DNA of 64,000 bases from assembly GCF_009696275.1 (NCBI RefSeq), contig NZ_VUMI01000022.1, forward strand, positions 1 through 64,000. The letters run 5' to 3'. Made by a program: the position numbers and the translations under genes. The DNA is from Eisenbergiella porci. Lineage in GTDB: Bacteria > Bacillota > Clostridia > Lachnospirales > Lachnospiraceae. Under the pieces are notes generated by a model that ran no database searches, was not told where the DNA came from, and saw nothing but the letters and a program-made list of their open reading frames with translations. Below are positions 41,782-50,167 of the stretch, one piece after another. The number at the start of each line of letters is the position of its first letter. Position 1 is the stretch's first letter.

Positions 41782-42936
41782 CTACGCTTCCTTCTTTTTT
41801 TCTTTCTTTTTCTTTTCCGGTTCCAGATCCTTCAGGACGGAGCTGAGGACATTCCTGACAACGGAGGCCAGAATCCAGATGAGCCAGCTGGTTGACCAGG
41901 AGCCGATAAAGAAGCTCCATACAAAATAAAAGCAGGTGACAAGGGGCCAGTAGACGGAAAGGATCAGGGATATCGTCTTTGCTGTGCTATTTGAGGAATG
42001 GGTGAAGTGTTCTTCCTTTTTTTCCGCCTTCCGTTTCTTTTCCTGCAGCAGAATTTTATAAATTTCTTCTTCGCCGTTGGAGGTTACAAAGAGATATACG
42101 GCGATGGCAATAAAGAGAAGCATGAAGAAAACCCCGATGGTCCCTCCGTTTTCCTCGCCCAGGAAGGTGGATTCACCAATCTGGGAAATGATAATCAGGA
42201 TAAAGGGAGAAAGCACGCACAGCACAATGCCTATTGTTGTAATCACGGCATATTGGGGCTGGAAATCAGCCTGCATACTCATGATAAACGACTGGAGGGA
42301 AGGGCTTACTATCAGGTTGGAATGCTTCAGGAACTTGTACTGCTCCAGTCTGCTGCTTCCGTAAATAATCAGACTCAGCCCGACGGCCAGGCCCAGAAAC
42401 AGGGGAAACAGAGTCAGCAGCCCGTGAAGGCGGGAAAAATCACGAATAAATCCGGCGGCGGTGGGACTGTCAGGTGAAAATATGCCGCCGAGAAGTATCA
42501 TAAAAGCAGGGCCGATAATGCAGAGGGCAATGCCGATGCCCATCATGCGGTGGCATTTTCTCGTATCGGAGATTACCTGTTCCACCTGATCCCTGGACAG
42601 GTAAATATCCCCGCTGTCATAGTCCGCAAAGCCTTCCGCCTGACGGCTGCCGGAGGCGTCTCCAGAATTCCCTGTTTCCCGGAAACCGCCGTTTCCGTTG
42701 CCGACGCCGTTCTCTGCGGCTGTGGAAAGCAGGCCCAGCTCATCAATAAGCTCATCAATATTCCCAAATTCGGAAATAACGATTCCTATGGCTTCATTTT
42801 CCGATTTGCCTTCCATCTTTAATTCTTCGTATTTATCTTCCATTGTCCGGAGCATATCGTTCTCCAGTTTGATTATTTCAGGAGTACGGGGTAATCTGCT
42901 AAACATATTTTCCAGATAAATTCTAATCGTTTCCAT
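41782..42936 (-). CDS. Permease-prefix-domain membrane protein controlled by PadR
   Basis: A 384-residue protein whose first 80 residues (METIRIYLENMFSRLPRTPEIIKLENDMLRTMEDKYEEL...NEAIGIVISEFGNIDELIDELG) form the helical prefix domain often found on PadR-partnered permeases. About six hydrophobic segments follow, with a Lys/Glu-rich C-terminal tail. Function unknown; related pairs respond to membrane or antibiotic stress. I chose ATG 42936 with GAAAGGAACC upstream. The padR gene ends 13 bp before it, making a two-gene operon. Confidence 0.85.
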   Translation of the reverse strand: METIRIYLENMFSRLPRTPEIIKLENDMLRTMEDKYEELKMEGKSENEAIGIVISEFGNIDELIDELGLLSTAAENGVGNGNGGFRETGNSGDASGSRQAEGFADYDSGDIYLSRDQVEQVISDTRKCHRMMGIGIALCIIGPAFMILLGGIFSPDSPTAAGFIRDFSRLHGLLTLFPLFLGLAVGLSLIIYGSSRLEQYKFLKHSNLIVSPSLQSFIMSMQADFQPQYAVITTIGIVLCVLSPFILIIISQIGESTFLGEENGGTIGVFFMLLFIAIAVYLFVTSNGEEEIYKILLQEKKRKAEKKEEHFTHSSNSTAKTISLILSVYWPLVTCFYFVWSFFIGSWSTSWLIWILASVVRNVLSSVLKDLEPEKKKKEKKKEA

Positions 42937-42949
42937 ATGGTTCCTTTCT

Positions 42950-43273
42950 TTACAGACGTATGAACTGTTCAACAACTTCCTTGGTTACTTTCCACTCTTC
43001 GCACTTTTCCACATAATAACGCCGGCCGGTTTCCGTAATGCGGTAGTATGTACGGCGCTTTCCGTTTGTCTCATCCCCGGAAAAGGATTCAATATAACCG
43101 TTTTTCTCAAGCCTTGTGAAGGCGGAGTACAGCGTCGTCTCTTTAATAATGTATTTTCCATCGGACTGCTCTCTGATATGCTTTGAAATCTCGTAGCCGT
43201 AAGAGGGGCCGTCCAGCAGAAAGAAAAGAATGAAGGTATCATTGTAGCCGCGGATGACATCACTGCTTATCAA
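42950..43273 (-). CDS. PadR family transcriptional regulator
   Basis: A 107-residue winged-helix repressor: GYNDTFILFFLLDGPSYGYEISKHI, then ETTLYSAFTRLEKNGYIESFSGDETNGKRRTYYRITETGRRY, the classical PadR core. It is the first gene of the unit with the prefix-domain membrane protein. A CTGTCGTA direct repeat just downstream of the likely promoter is a candidate binding site. Confidence 0.94.
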   Translation of the reverse strand: MISSDVIRGYNDTFILFFLLDGPSYGYEISKHIREQSDGKYIIKETTLYSAFTRLEKNGYIESFSGDETNGKRRTYYRITETGRRYYVEKCEEWKVTKEVVEQFIRL

Positions 43274-43349
43274 CTCATCAGCTCCTTTTAACTTCCGCAG
43301 GCGGCGGAAACAATCTGCCAGGCCAAGGGAACTTTTTCTTCTACTTCAT

Positions 43350-43407
43350 CTGTCGTACTATGTCTGTCGTAGTAATTACAGTATAGCAGGTAATCTGTGG
43401 ATGTCAA
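43350..43407 (-). promoter_or_regulatory. Promoter and repeat operator of padR operon
   Basis: Minus strand: TTGACA (43407-43402), 16-bp spacer, TATACT (43385-43380). Directly downstream are two copies of an 11-bp unit, CTGTCGTACTA (43350-43360) and CTGTCGTAGTA (43364-43374) on the plus strand, which together form a TACTA...TAGTA palindrome as in PadR sites. Confidence 0.65.
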
Positions 43408-43421
43408 TGCTATTTTGTAAT

Positions 43422-43458
43422 AAAAAAACCGGAAGACTGCAAAAGCGGCAGCTTCCGG
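43422..43458 (-). terminator. Terminator of the CPBP protease gene
   Basis: On the minus strand, CCGGAAGCTGCC pairs with GCAGTCTTCCGG around a short loop and is followed by seven T. It lies about 45 bases after the stop of the CPBP gene. Confidence 0.85.
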
Positions 43459-43504
43459 GGGAATGTTTCAGTATGCGGTTATGCTTCGGCGGCTTATATC
43501 GGGG

Positions 43505-44458
43505 TTAATTGCCCCGCCGTTTGCGCCGTCCTGGTTTTGATGCCTTTCCGGCAGTGGGGATTGAAGATTTTGAGCGCTGCCCTGCGTTGGAATGCATGGA
43601 TTTCATGCTGCGCTGCCTGCGGCCGGCCGGCTGTTTTTTGTGTTTTGCAAGCAGTATGACAAGAAGGAGGGAAAGCACATTGGACAGCGCAAGCCGGAAT
43701 ATCTGAAGCTCATCTGTCCCTGTAGCTGTGACCACATGCAGGAAGCTTCCGATAACATTATTAAAAAAATGTTGGAAGATACCTGTCCAGAGAGTACCGG
43801 TGAGCGTGACGCACAGGCCCCATGCAAAGCCCGAGATACCGGCGGTGAGGAGATAGCCGGCACCGAAAAGCAGCGCAGAGGGAATTGTCAGGCTGCCCTG
43901 CCTGTACCATACAACAACCGTAATCAGATGCCAGATGCTAAAAAGCAGCGCCTGGAGCAGGTTGGCGTATTTTACGGAAAGGGCGCGGCGGCCCAGCTTG
44001 TAGAAAAGCCCTCTGAAAAGGCCTTCCTCCGCCAGTACATTTATGATATTTCCGGCAATGCAGATAAGGATCGCTGAGACGGTAAGTTTGGTGGCTGTCC
44101 GGTTGGTCAGGGAAAAACTGGTGAGGTAAAAACCAGGCTTGGGAGATTTGCCAAGGATAAGAAGTAGGATGAATTCCACCAGATATGAGGCCGTGAAGGT
44201 AATAATACCGATGGAAAAACCCAGAATCATACCTTTGGTAATACCGCTGCGGCGCAGGCCGATGCTTCTCCAGGTGAGTTTCCGGTCTTCCAGACACAGA
44301 TAAATCATGAGGAGGGCAAAGAGCTTGCAGAATATATTTTCCGCCAGGAAGGTTTCGTCCGTTTTCAGGACGAGAAATTCGAAATCCATGGCGGCAGAGC
44401 ACAAAATAAAAACAAACAGAATGTAAAGCAGCGTATTTTTTTGCTTTTTTGTAAGCAT
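43505..44458 (-). CDS. CPBP family intramembrane glutamic endopeptidase
   Basis: A 317-residue membrane protease of the CPBP (CAAX/Abi) family, about eight hydrophobic segments. Motif 1 is LAEEGLFRGLFY (EExxxR), motif 2 LLFSIWH (FxxxH), and motif 3 FFNNVIGSF. The C-terminal 40 residues are a basic Lys/Arg/Ser tail (KHKKQPAGRRQRSMKS to the end) that is not typical of the family. ATG 44458 has AGGAGCC upstream. Members may process prenylated or bacteriocin-related peptides; the substrate is not indicated here. Confidence 0.9.
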   Translation of the reverse strand: MLTKKQKNTLLYILFVFILCSAAMDFEFLVLKTDETFLAENIFCKLFALLMIYLCLEDRKLTWRSIGLRRSGITKGMILGFSIGIITFTASYLVEFILLLILGKSPKPGFYLTSFSLTNRTATKLTVSAILICIAGNIINVLAEEGLFRGLFYKLGRRALSVKYANLLQALLFSIWHLITVVVWYRQGSLTIPSALLFGAGYLLTAGISGFAWGLCVTLTGTLWTGIFQHFFNNVIGSFLHVVTATGTDELQIFRLALSNVLSLLLVILLAKHKKQPAGRRQRSMKSMHSNAGQRSKSSIPTAGKASKPGRRKRRGN

Positions 44459-44686
44459 TAAGGCTCCTGTTCCGACACTTCCGGCAGGTTTTTATCCGAT
44501 GATAAACACCTGCGAGCATATCTTCTGTAATAAGCGTCACTTTACTGCACATTTTCACTCCTTCCATGAGGAAAAGGAGGAACGCAGCAGTTTCCTTTGG
44601 AGAAAAGTGGCTCAAGGGCCGCTTTTCTCTTATTGTAAAGGGCAGTGGGGGAAAAATCAAGAGAAGATGCTGGCAGGCGTCAGTTG

Positions 44687-45542
44687 TTACGGATGTTCAG
44701 GCAGATTGGCGTGCAGAATTTCAAGTACCTTATCCATACATGCGGCGGCCTCCCTTATTTTTGCGGCAATTTTGCCGCGCCTGGTTTTGTCCTGGAGGTT
44801 GGGGAGAGTGACATTAAAGCCTCCACCCAGGGCTTCCAAATCATTTCCGTTGTCGTTATTCCAGTTCCGCCGTGCGCCTGTACTGTCTGCCGATATCCTC
44901 GAGGAAGGCAAAATCAGGATTCAGTTCCCGCGCTCTGTCCAGAAAGGTAAAAACACAGCTGCCATTAGTCGCCATGTTGCAGATATTGCTGATATGGGAA
45001 TCCCAGCCGTCCTCAAAGCTTTCAAGGCTCATAGCGTCGAATTTTCCGCTTTCTATGCTCTCAGCCCAGGCGCGGAAGGCTTCCGGGCCAAAACAGAACC
45101 CGTCCGTTTTTACGGTGAGCAGCCGGGGCATATCGATAATAATGTTCCTGTAGATCTGCGCCAAATCCACTGTGCGCTTCTTTTCACCGATAAACAGCCA
45201 GCCCTGGCCGGCATAGGTCGCTGTCTGTTGTTCATCGATTGCCTGTTGTGCGGGAATCCGTTCAGGCTCCGTTTTATCACCCAAAAAATAAAGCAGGGTT
45301 CTGCCGTATTCCTCATAACCTGCATAAATACCCCAGGGAGCGTCCCCGCCAAAACGGGTGATGGCAATGACGGGTACGCCTTTGTCAATATAGGCCATAA
45401 GCGTCTGCAGATACATTTCCCTGTTGGAACAAAGCTGTTCCAGGCTTACAAAGGTGGAGGCATAGCCGCACTTTTCAAAAATTCCCTGAAAATAGCTGCC
45501 GCCCATGCTGTTGAACATACAGGAGGATACGGCCTCTCCCAT
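44687..45542 (-). pseudogene. Uncharacterised protein gene, truncated and frameshifted
   Basis: A 228-residue frame (44856-45542) reading SSCMFNSMGGSYFQGIFEKCGY, EMYLQTLMAYIDKGVPVIAITRFG, YEEYGRTLLYFLG and FGPEAFRAWAESIESG looks like a real globular protein with a Cys-protease-like or ligand-binding domain. It stops at TAELE. The next 50 residues in another frame (NDNGNDLEALGGGFNVTL, KIREAAACMDKVLEILH) read as its natural end, so a frameshift lies near 44860. No proper start exists; coding-like sequence continues upstream of the first ATG and is cut at the junction with the kinase remnant. I do not know the function. Confidence 0.65.
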
Positions 45543-45574
45543 ATATTTTTCATAAGAAGAACAGAGGGAAAAAA

Positions 45575-46375
45575 ATGGAGAAGGAAAAGATTCTGGAAAT
45601 ATTGAATGAGCATTATCCCGTGTGTTTTGACAGTCTGGAGTTTGTACGGGACAGCGGCAGTATGGCTTATGCTGTATTTTCCGGCAGGGATAAGTATTTC
45701 CTGCGGATTACGAAACCAGCGTTTTTTGATACGGTGCATAAATCACTGGAGATTCATGTATTTCTGATGAAACAGGGATTTTCCGTGCCGCCGGTTATTT
45801 TTACCCGAGATGGCTCACCTCGTGTCCATACGAGTGAAGAAGACGGAGAGCATCTTTATATTCTGTATGAGTTCATAGAAGGCAAAGAAGTGGATACAGA
45901 ACAGGATGCGGAGGCAATTGGTGCTTTGCTGGGGAAATTTCACAGCGCGAAAGGCGTATCCCAGGGTTGAAGAGGTTTTCCCATGTATGATCCGGTATTA
46001 ATCTGTAATATGACCGATTATTTTGAGTTTCAGGAGAACGGCTATGAGAAATCCCGTGAGGTGTTTGCCCGTTTTCTGCCTGCGTATTTAAAATATAGTG
46101 AACTTATGCCGGAGGAGGCGGCATTTTATGATCTGATCGCACTTTACCATTTTGCCCTGCAGGACACGATTGTTGAAGTATTCGGCATGGACTGTGTGGA
46201 TGATGAATTTTTCGACTGCCAGTTGGAGAGCTGTATAAATGGCGGGAGCAATGTGAGAAATGTGGATGGAACTGATATAAAAGGGAACCTGCGGCGGAAA
46301 GGCCGGGGTTCCCTTTTGACAGCCCGTAAACTTAAGCGGAGAGGTTTACTCCATGTAGCCGCCCTTCATGGGTGA
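45575..46375 (+). pseudogene. Aminoglycoside phosphotransferase-fold kinase with deleted catalytic core
   Basis: The first frame (45575-45970) is an N-lobe of the APH/choline-kinase fold (MAYAVFSGRDKYFLRIT, LYILYEFIEGKEVD, IGALLGKFHS) and stops at VSQG. The second frame (45983 on) begins RGFPMYDPVLICNMTDYFEF and ends YDLIALYHFALQDTIVEV, which is the C-lobe. The segment with the catalytic HGD and DFD motifs, about 65-70 residues, is absent between them. The last 40 residues read into a terminator. The gene is therefore dead as a kinase. Confidence 0.8.
46279..46317. terminator. Bidirectional terminator after dehydratase gene
   Basis: Arms AAAAGGGAACC (46279-46289) and GGTTCCCTTTT (46307-46317) pair perfectly with A- and T-rich flanks on both sides. 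It lies 30 bases past the stop of the minus-strand dehydratase gene. Confidence 0.85.
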
Positions 46376-48067
46376 AACCGCATGTTCGGAGTAAATTTTC
46401 AGCACTCCTTTTTTATATTTCGGCTCCCTGGGCTTCAGGTTAGCTCTTCGTTCTTCCAGAATTTTATCTATTTCCTCTGGAGGAAGCTCCCGGCCCTTGA
46501 CGCCGATGATCTCCAGCACACGGGCCGGAATGTCAATACGTATCAGGTCATCCTCTTCCACAAGGGCAATCGGTCCGCCGTCAGCGGCTTCCGGAGAAAC
46601 ATGGCCGATGGCAGGGCCTTTGGAGGCGCCTGAAAATCTGCCGTCTGTAATCAGTGCAATGGATTTGCCAAGCCCCGGATCGGAAGAAATAGCTTCCGTA
46701 GTATAGAACATTTCCGGCATCCCTGCTCCCTTAGGCCCTTCGTAACGGATAAAGACCGCATCTCCGGGACGGATTTTCCGGGATAAAACAGCGGCGATGG
46801 CATCCTCCTCACAGTCAAAGGGGCGGGCTTTAAGAACTGCCTGAAACATTTCGGCAGGTACGGCGGAGTGTTTTACAACAGAGCCCTCCGGGGCGAGGTT
46901 GCCGCGGAGAATGGCAACGGTTCCGTCCGAACCGATGGGATTATCAAAGGGGCGTATGACGTCCGTACGCTTCAGCCCCCATTTTTCCAGGGATACGCTG
47001 CATTTTTCATAGAAACCGTTCTGCTTCAGCTCCTCCAGGTTTTCTCCCAGGGTTTTTCCCGTGACCGTCATGACATCCAGATGAAGCATGGATTTTATTT
47101 CCTCCATGACGGCAGGCACGCCGCCTGCATAATAGAAAAACTGTGCGGGCCATTTGCCTGCGGGGCGGATATCCAGGAGATAGTGGGCGCCGCGGTGCAT
47201 CCGGTCAAAGGTGTCCGCATCGATTTCCATGCCGAGCTCATGGGCCATTGCCGGGATGTGCAGCAGGGAATTGGTGGAGCCGGAAATAGCCGCGTGAACC
47301 ATGATCGCGTTTTCAAAGGCTTCCATTGTTACTATATCACTTACCTTCAGCCCTGCTTTAACCAGTTCCATTACCTGTCTGCCTGCTTTATAGGCCATCT
47401 CCTTCAGCTCCGGGCAGGTGGCGGGCATCAGTGCTGAACCGGGAAGCATCAATCCCAACGCTTCCGCCATAATCTGCATGGTGGAAGCGGTTCCCATAAA
47501 GGAGCATGCGCCGCAGGAGGGGCATGCATTCTGTTTATAATAGGTAAGCTTTTCTTCAGTAATTTCGCCGCGCTGGCACATTGCGGAATAAGCGCCGATT
47601 TGTTCCAGAGTAAGCAGGTCGGGTCCGGCTTCCATGACGCCCCCCGTAATGACGATGGAGGGCATATTAAGCCTTGCCAGCCCCATCAGACAGGCCGGAA
47701 CGGATTTATCACAGCTGGCGATGAATACACCGCCGTCAAAACCAGTGGAATTGCCATGTATTTCAATCATATTGGCAATCATATCCCGGTGGGCGAGGGA
47801 ATAGTTAATTCCGTCATGCCCCTGGGCGATTCCGTCACAGATATCCGTCGTAAAATAACGCGCGCCCCTGCCGCCCGAATCCCGGATCCCTTTCATGGCT
47901 TCTCCCACAAAAAGATTAAGATGCGCGCTTCCCGGATGGCTGTCCCCGAAGGTGCTTTCCACAAGAATCTGCGGCTTATCAAGATCCTCAACCGTCCAAC
48001 CCATGCCGATTTTCAGTGGATCGTTTTCCGGGGCCAGTGCCCTGACCCGCTGACTATTCAATTCCAT
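46346..48067 (-). CDS. IlvD/Edd family dehydratase, probably sugar-acid specific
   Basis: An Fe-S cluster dehydratase of 573 residues. It has ASCDKSVPACLMGLARL and NACPSCGACSFMGTASTM, which supply cluster ligands, and the C-terminal TDGRFSGASKGPAIGHVSPEA signature. It could be dihydroxy-acid dehydratase (IlvD) of branched-chain amino acid synthesis. However, the SFMGTASTM variant and the FadR-type GntR regulator directly upstream, with no ilv genes nearby, point to an aldonic or uronic acid dehydratase (for example for xylonate, arabinonate or gluconate). ATG 48067 uses the ribosome site AAGGAGGG supplied by the repeat. Confidence 0.85.
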   Translation of the reverse strand: MELNSQRVRALAPENDPLKIGMGWTVEDLDKPQILVESTFGDSHPGSAHLNLFVGEAMKGIRDSGGRGARYFTTDICDGIAQGHDGINYSLAHRDMIANMIEIHGNSTGFDGGVFIASCDKSVPACLMGLARLNMPSIVITGGVMEAGPDLLTLEQIGAYSAMCQRGEITEEKLTYYKQNACPSCGACSFMGTASTMQIMAEALGLMLPGSALMPATCPELKEMAYKAGRQVMELVKAGLKVSDIVTMEAFENAIMVHAAISGSTNSLLHIPAMAHELGMEIDADTFDRMHRGAHYLLDIRPAGKWPAQFFYYAGGVPAVMEEIKSMLHLDVMTVTGKTLGENLEELKQNGFYEKCSVSLEKWGLKRTDVIRPFDNPIGSDGTVAILRGNLAPEGSVVKHSAVPAEMFQAVLKARPFDCEEDAIAAVLSRKIRPGDAVFIRYEGPKGAGMPEMFYTTEAISSDPGLGKSIALITDGRFSGASKGPAIGHVSPEAADGGPIALVEEDDLIRIDIPARVLEIIGVKGRELPPEEIDKILEERRANLKPREPKYKKGVLKIYSEHAVSPMKGGYME

Positions 48068-48076
48068 TTGTCAATC

Positions 48077-48206
48077 CCTCCTTGTTTTGCGGAGCAAAAT
48101 GCGAGCCCTCTGGCGAGCAGAGGGATTTTCCTCCTTGTTTTGCGGAGCAAAATGCGAGCCCTCTGGCGAGCAGAGGGATTTTCCTCCTTGTTTTGCGGAG
48201 CAAAAT
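48077..48206 (-). repeat. Tandem 53-bp SD-bearing repeat (2.5 copies)
   Basis: Units 48077-48129 and 48130-48182 are essentially identical, followed by a partial unit 48183-48206. On the gene-sense (minus) strand each unit has a CCCTCTG/CAGAGGG stem, a palindromic ATTTTGCTCCGCAAAAC, and ends with AAGGAGG. The last unit gives the Shine-Dalgarno of the dehydratase gene ten bases from its ATG. A diverged copy lies at 40175-40237. The unit length is not a multiple of three. Confidence 0.9.
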
Positions 48207-48214
48207 ATAAATCA

Positions 48215-48964
48215 TCAGATGTCTTTTGCTTTATCCCTATGGTTTGGGTGGGCCAGGGCAGGAGCTTCCTGTTCTTTTATCAATTGCTTTATCATATCCC
48301 GGTTATAAATCATATGCATCGGCATCGCTGTTTTGGCGCCGATGGAATCATGTTCTGCAATGGCATCCGTAATGGCGCGGTGGGTCTGGATGGTTTCTTT
48401 GGTTAGCCGGCGGTGGGTTACATTGACAAACATCAGGACGGCAGTATCAATGATGGGAATGAGCTGCTTTACCACGATATTGCCGGAACATTCTGCAAAG
48501 CAGGTATGAAAAGCAATATCCTCGTCAATGTAGCTTTCTTCCCTGGCAATTCGTCTTTCGATGAGGCGGCACAGGCTGTCCAGCTTTTCTACGTCTGCGG
48601 GACGGGCTTTAAGGGCGGCCATTTCTGCAATTCCCGGTTCCAGTATAATCCGTACATAAGCCAAATCCAGGGCGAGTGCCATTTTATCCTCTGCTTTTCT
48701 CAGTCCCAGCGGCTCCAGGTCTGCGGGAGTGGTTGAAACTACATAGGTTCCCGAACCTCTTCTCACTTCCAGAATACCACGGGAAACAAGCAGCTTTACC
48801 GCCTCCCGGACAGTGCTTCGCCCCACGCCGAATTTCCGGCCCAGTTCAAATTCATTGGGAAGGCGCGCACCGACAGGCAGAGGGGTGTTTAGTATAAACT
48901 GATAGATTTGTTCCTGGACCTGCTCCGCAAGCAGGGCATGTTTCAGGTTGGAAAAACCGTCCAT
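48215..48964 (-). CDS. FadR-subfamily GntR transcriptional regulator
   Basis: A 249-residue regulator. The N-terminal winged helix reads QIYQFILNTPLPVGARLPNEFELGRKFGVGRSTVREAVKLLVSRGILEVRRGSGTYV. The C-terminal all-helical FCD domain carries the metal-binding His pattern (DIAFHTCFAECSGN, THRAITDAIAEHD). FCD members usually sense organic or sugar acids. It is upstream of, and on the same strand as, the dehydratase, which it probably represses. I chose ATG 48964 with GGAGAAAAAAT upstream; the frame opens at 49093. Confidence 0.92.
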   Translation of the reverse strand: MDGFSNLKHALLAEQVQEQIYQFILNTPLPVGARLPNEFELGRKFGVGRSTVREAVKLLVSRGILEVRRGSGTYVVSTTPADLEPLGLRKAEDKMALALDLAYVRIILEPGIAEMAALKARPADVEKLDSLCRLIERRIAREESYIDEDIAFHTCFAECSGNIVVKQLIPIIDTAVLMFVNVTHRRLTKETIQTHRAITDAIAEHDSIGAKTAMPMHMIYNRDMIKQLIKEQEAPALAHPNHRDKAKDI

Positions 48965-49173
48965 ATTTTTTCTCCATAAGAAGGGAAGCGGGCAGATGCC
49001 GCCGCCAGCTATCCGCTGTGCGGCAAAACCTCCAAGTTGCGTCCTGCCGGCATTCCCGTTATAATAAATAGTATAGCAGCCATTTTGCAGCAACGGGAGC
49101 TTCGGGAGATTCTGAAGCCCGTTATTTCATGATAACACAGATGAAGAAAACAGTCAGCAGGGGGAAAACACCG

Positions 49174-49800
49174 ATGACAAAAAAAGAGAAGCTACAGCAT
49201 ATATTGGAGACTCTGGATAAGATTTATGGTACTACAAAAGACGGGTTTTATCATAATCAGGACTGGCAGCTGCTGACAGCGATAATGCTCAGCGCCCAGA
49301 GCACGGATAAACAGGTGGATGAGGCCCTTCCCGATCTGTTTGGAAGATTCCGGACGGCGGAGGAAGTGGCACAGGCCCCGGTGGAAGAGATAGAGGAATA
49401 TATCCGGTCAGTGGGGCTTTATAAAAATAAGGCGAAAAACATGAAAAAATGTTGTGAACAGCTTGTAAAAGATTATGGCGGGAAAGTTCCGGATAAGCTG
49501 GAAGAAGTGCTGAAGCTGGCCGGCGTGGGAAGAAAGACGGCCACGCTTTTTCTCGCGGATGCTTATGGGATTCCCGGGGTTACGGTGGATACCCATGTAT
49601 TTCGGATTTCCCATAGGCTGGGATGGGCAAAAGGGAAAAACCCCCAGCAGACGGAACAGGAATTGATGAAGGTTCTGCCCAAGGATCACTGGAACCGGAT
49701 TAATTTTCAGCTGATTTATCTGGGAAGGGAGATCTGTACAGCGCGTAATGCCAAATGTACACAATGTCCGCTTCAGGAATGGTGCGAGAAAAATTTGTGA
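49174..49800 (+). CDS. nth: Endonuclease III
   Basis: DNA glycosylase/AP lyase of 208 residues that removes oxidised pyrimidines. The helix-hairpin-helix LAGVGRKTATLFLADAYG includes the catalytic Lys; the catalytic Asp is in VTVDTHVFRISHRLG. The 4Fe-4S motif at the C-terminus is C-x6-C-x2-C-x5-C (CTARNAKCTQCPLQEWC). Length equals the E. coli enzyme (211). I chose ATG 49174 with GGGGG nine bases upstream; in-frame ATGs at 49129 and 49141 are possible. Confidence 0.96.
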   Translation: MTKKEKLQHILETLDKIYGTTKDGFYHNQDWQLLTAIMLSAQSTDKQVDEALPDLFGRFRTAEEVAQAPVEEIEEYIRSVGLYKNKAKNMKKCCEQLVKDYGGKVPDKLEEVLKLAGVGRKTATLFLADAYGIPGVTVDTHVFRISHRLGWAKGKNPQQTEQELMKVLPKDHWNRINFQLIYLGREICTARNAKCTQCPLQEWCEKNL

Positions 49801-50014
49801 TAAAATAGATGAACTGGTAAAGTGGGTTAATGATCAGAGAAAAAAGTGATGATTGAATTAACAGCTTCCCTGTAGAATGTTTTTGCAGCTCTTGCGGAAA
49901 AGACCGGGGTAGACGGAACTGCTTTTATTCCAGCGTCTGCTGAGGCATGAGATGATTCATTTGAAGCATGAAAAAGGACGAACTAAAATTCTGAAAGGAA
50001 GCGTTTGTAACATT

Positions 50015-50070
50015 CCTGAATTACTTTCTTATGGTCAGCGCGGTAGATGCGTTGACCTGCTGAACAGTTA
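50015..50070. repeat. Dispersed hairpin repeat, copy 2
   Basis: Matches 20688-20740 across its length (CCTGAATTACTTTCTTATGG through TGAACAGTTA) with changes concentrated in the loop of a GGTCAGCGC...GCGTTGACC stem. The rest of 49801-50167 has only the following terminator; scattered short frames there are not convincing. Confidence 0.75.
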
Positions 50071-50094
50071 TTATAAATTCATATATTCTTATAT

Positions 50095-50132
50095 AAAAAG
50101 ACGTTGGCTGATAAACGGCCAACGTCTTTTTC
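50095..50132. terminator. Bidirectional terminator between nth side and relA/spoT-like gene
   Basis: AAAAAGACGTTGGC (50095-50108) pairs perfectly with GCCAACGTCTTTTT (50118-50131). It is flanked by T-rich sequence on the right and A-rich on the left, so it can stop transcripts from both directions. Confidence 0.9.
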
Positions 50133-50167
50133 CTGCAATTTTCCAGGACATTATAAAAAACAACTGC

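Noticed and set aside
44499-45605. 368-residue plus-strand open frame
   Set aside because: Runs antisense over the broken unknown gene; the minus-strand reading has sensible globular sequence while this one has no recognisable domain.
48077-48206. Possible CRISPR array
   Set aside because: The units are directly contiguous 53-bp tandem repeats with no unique spacers, and no cas genes are near.
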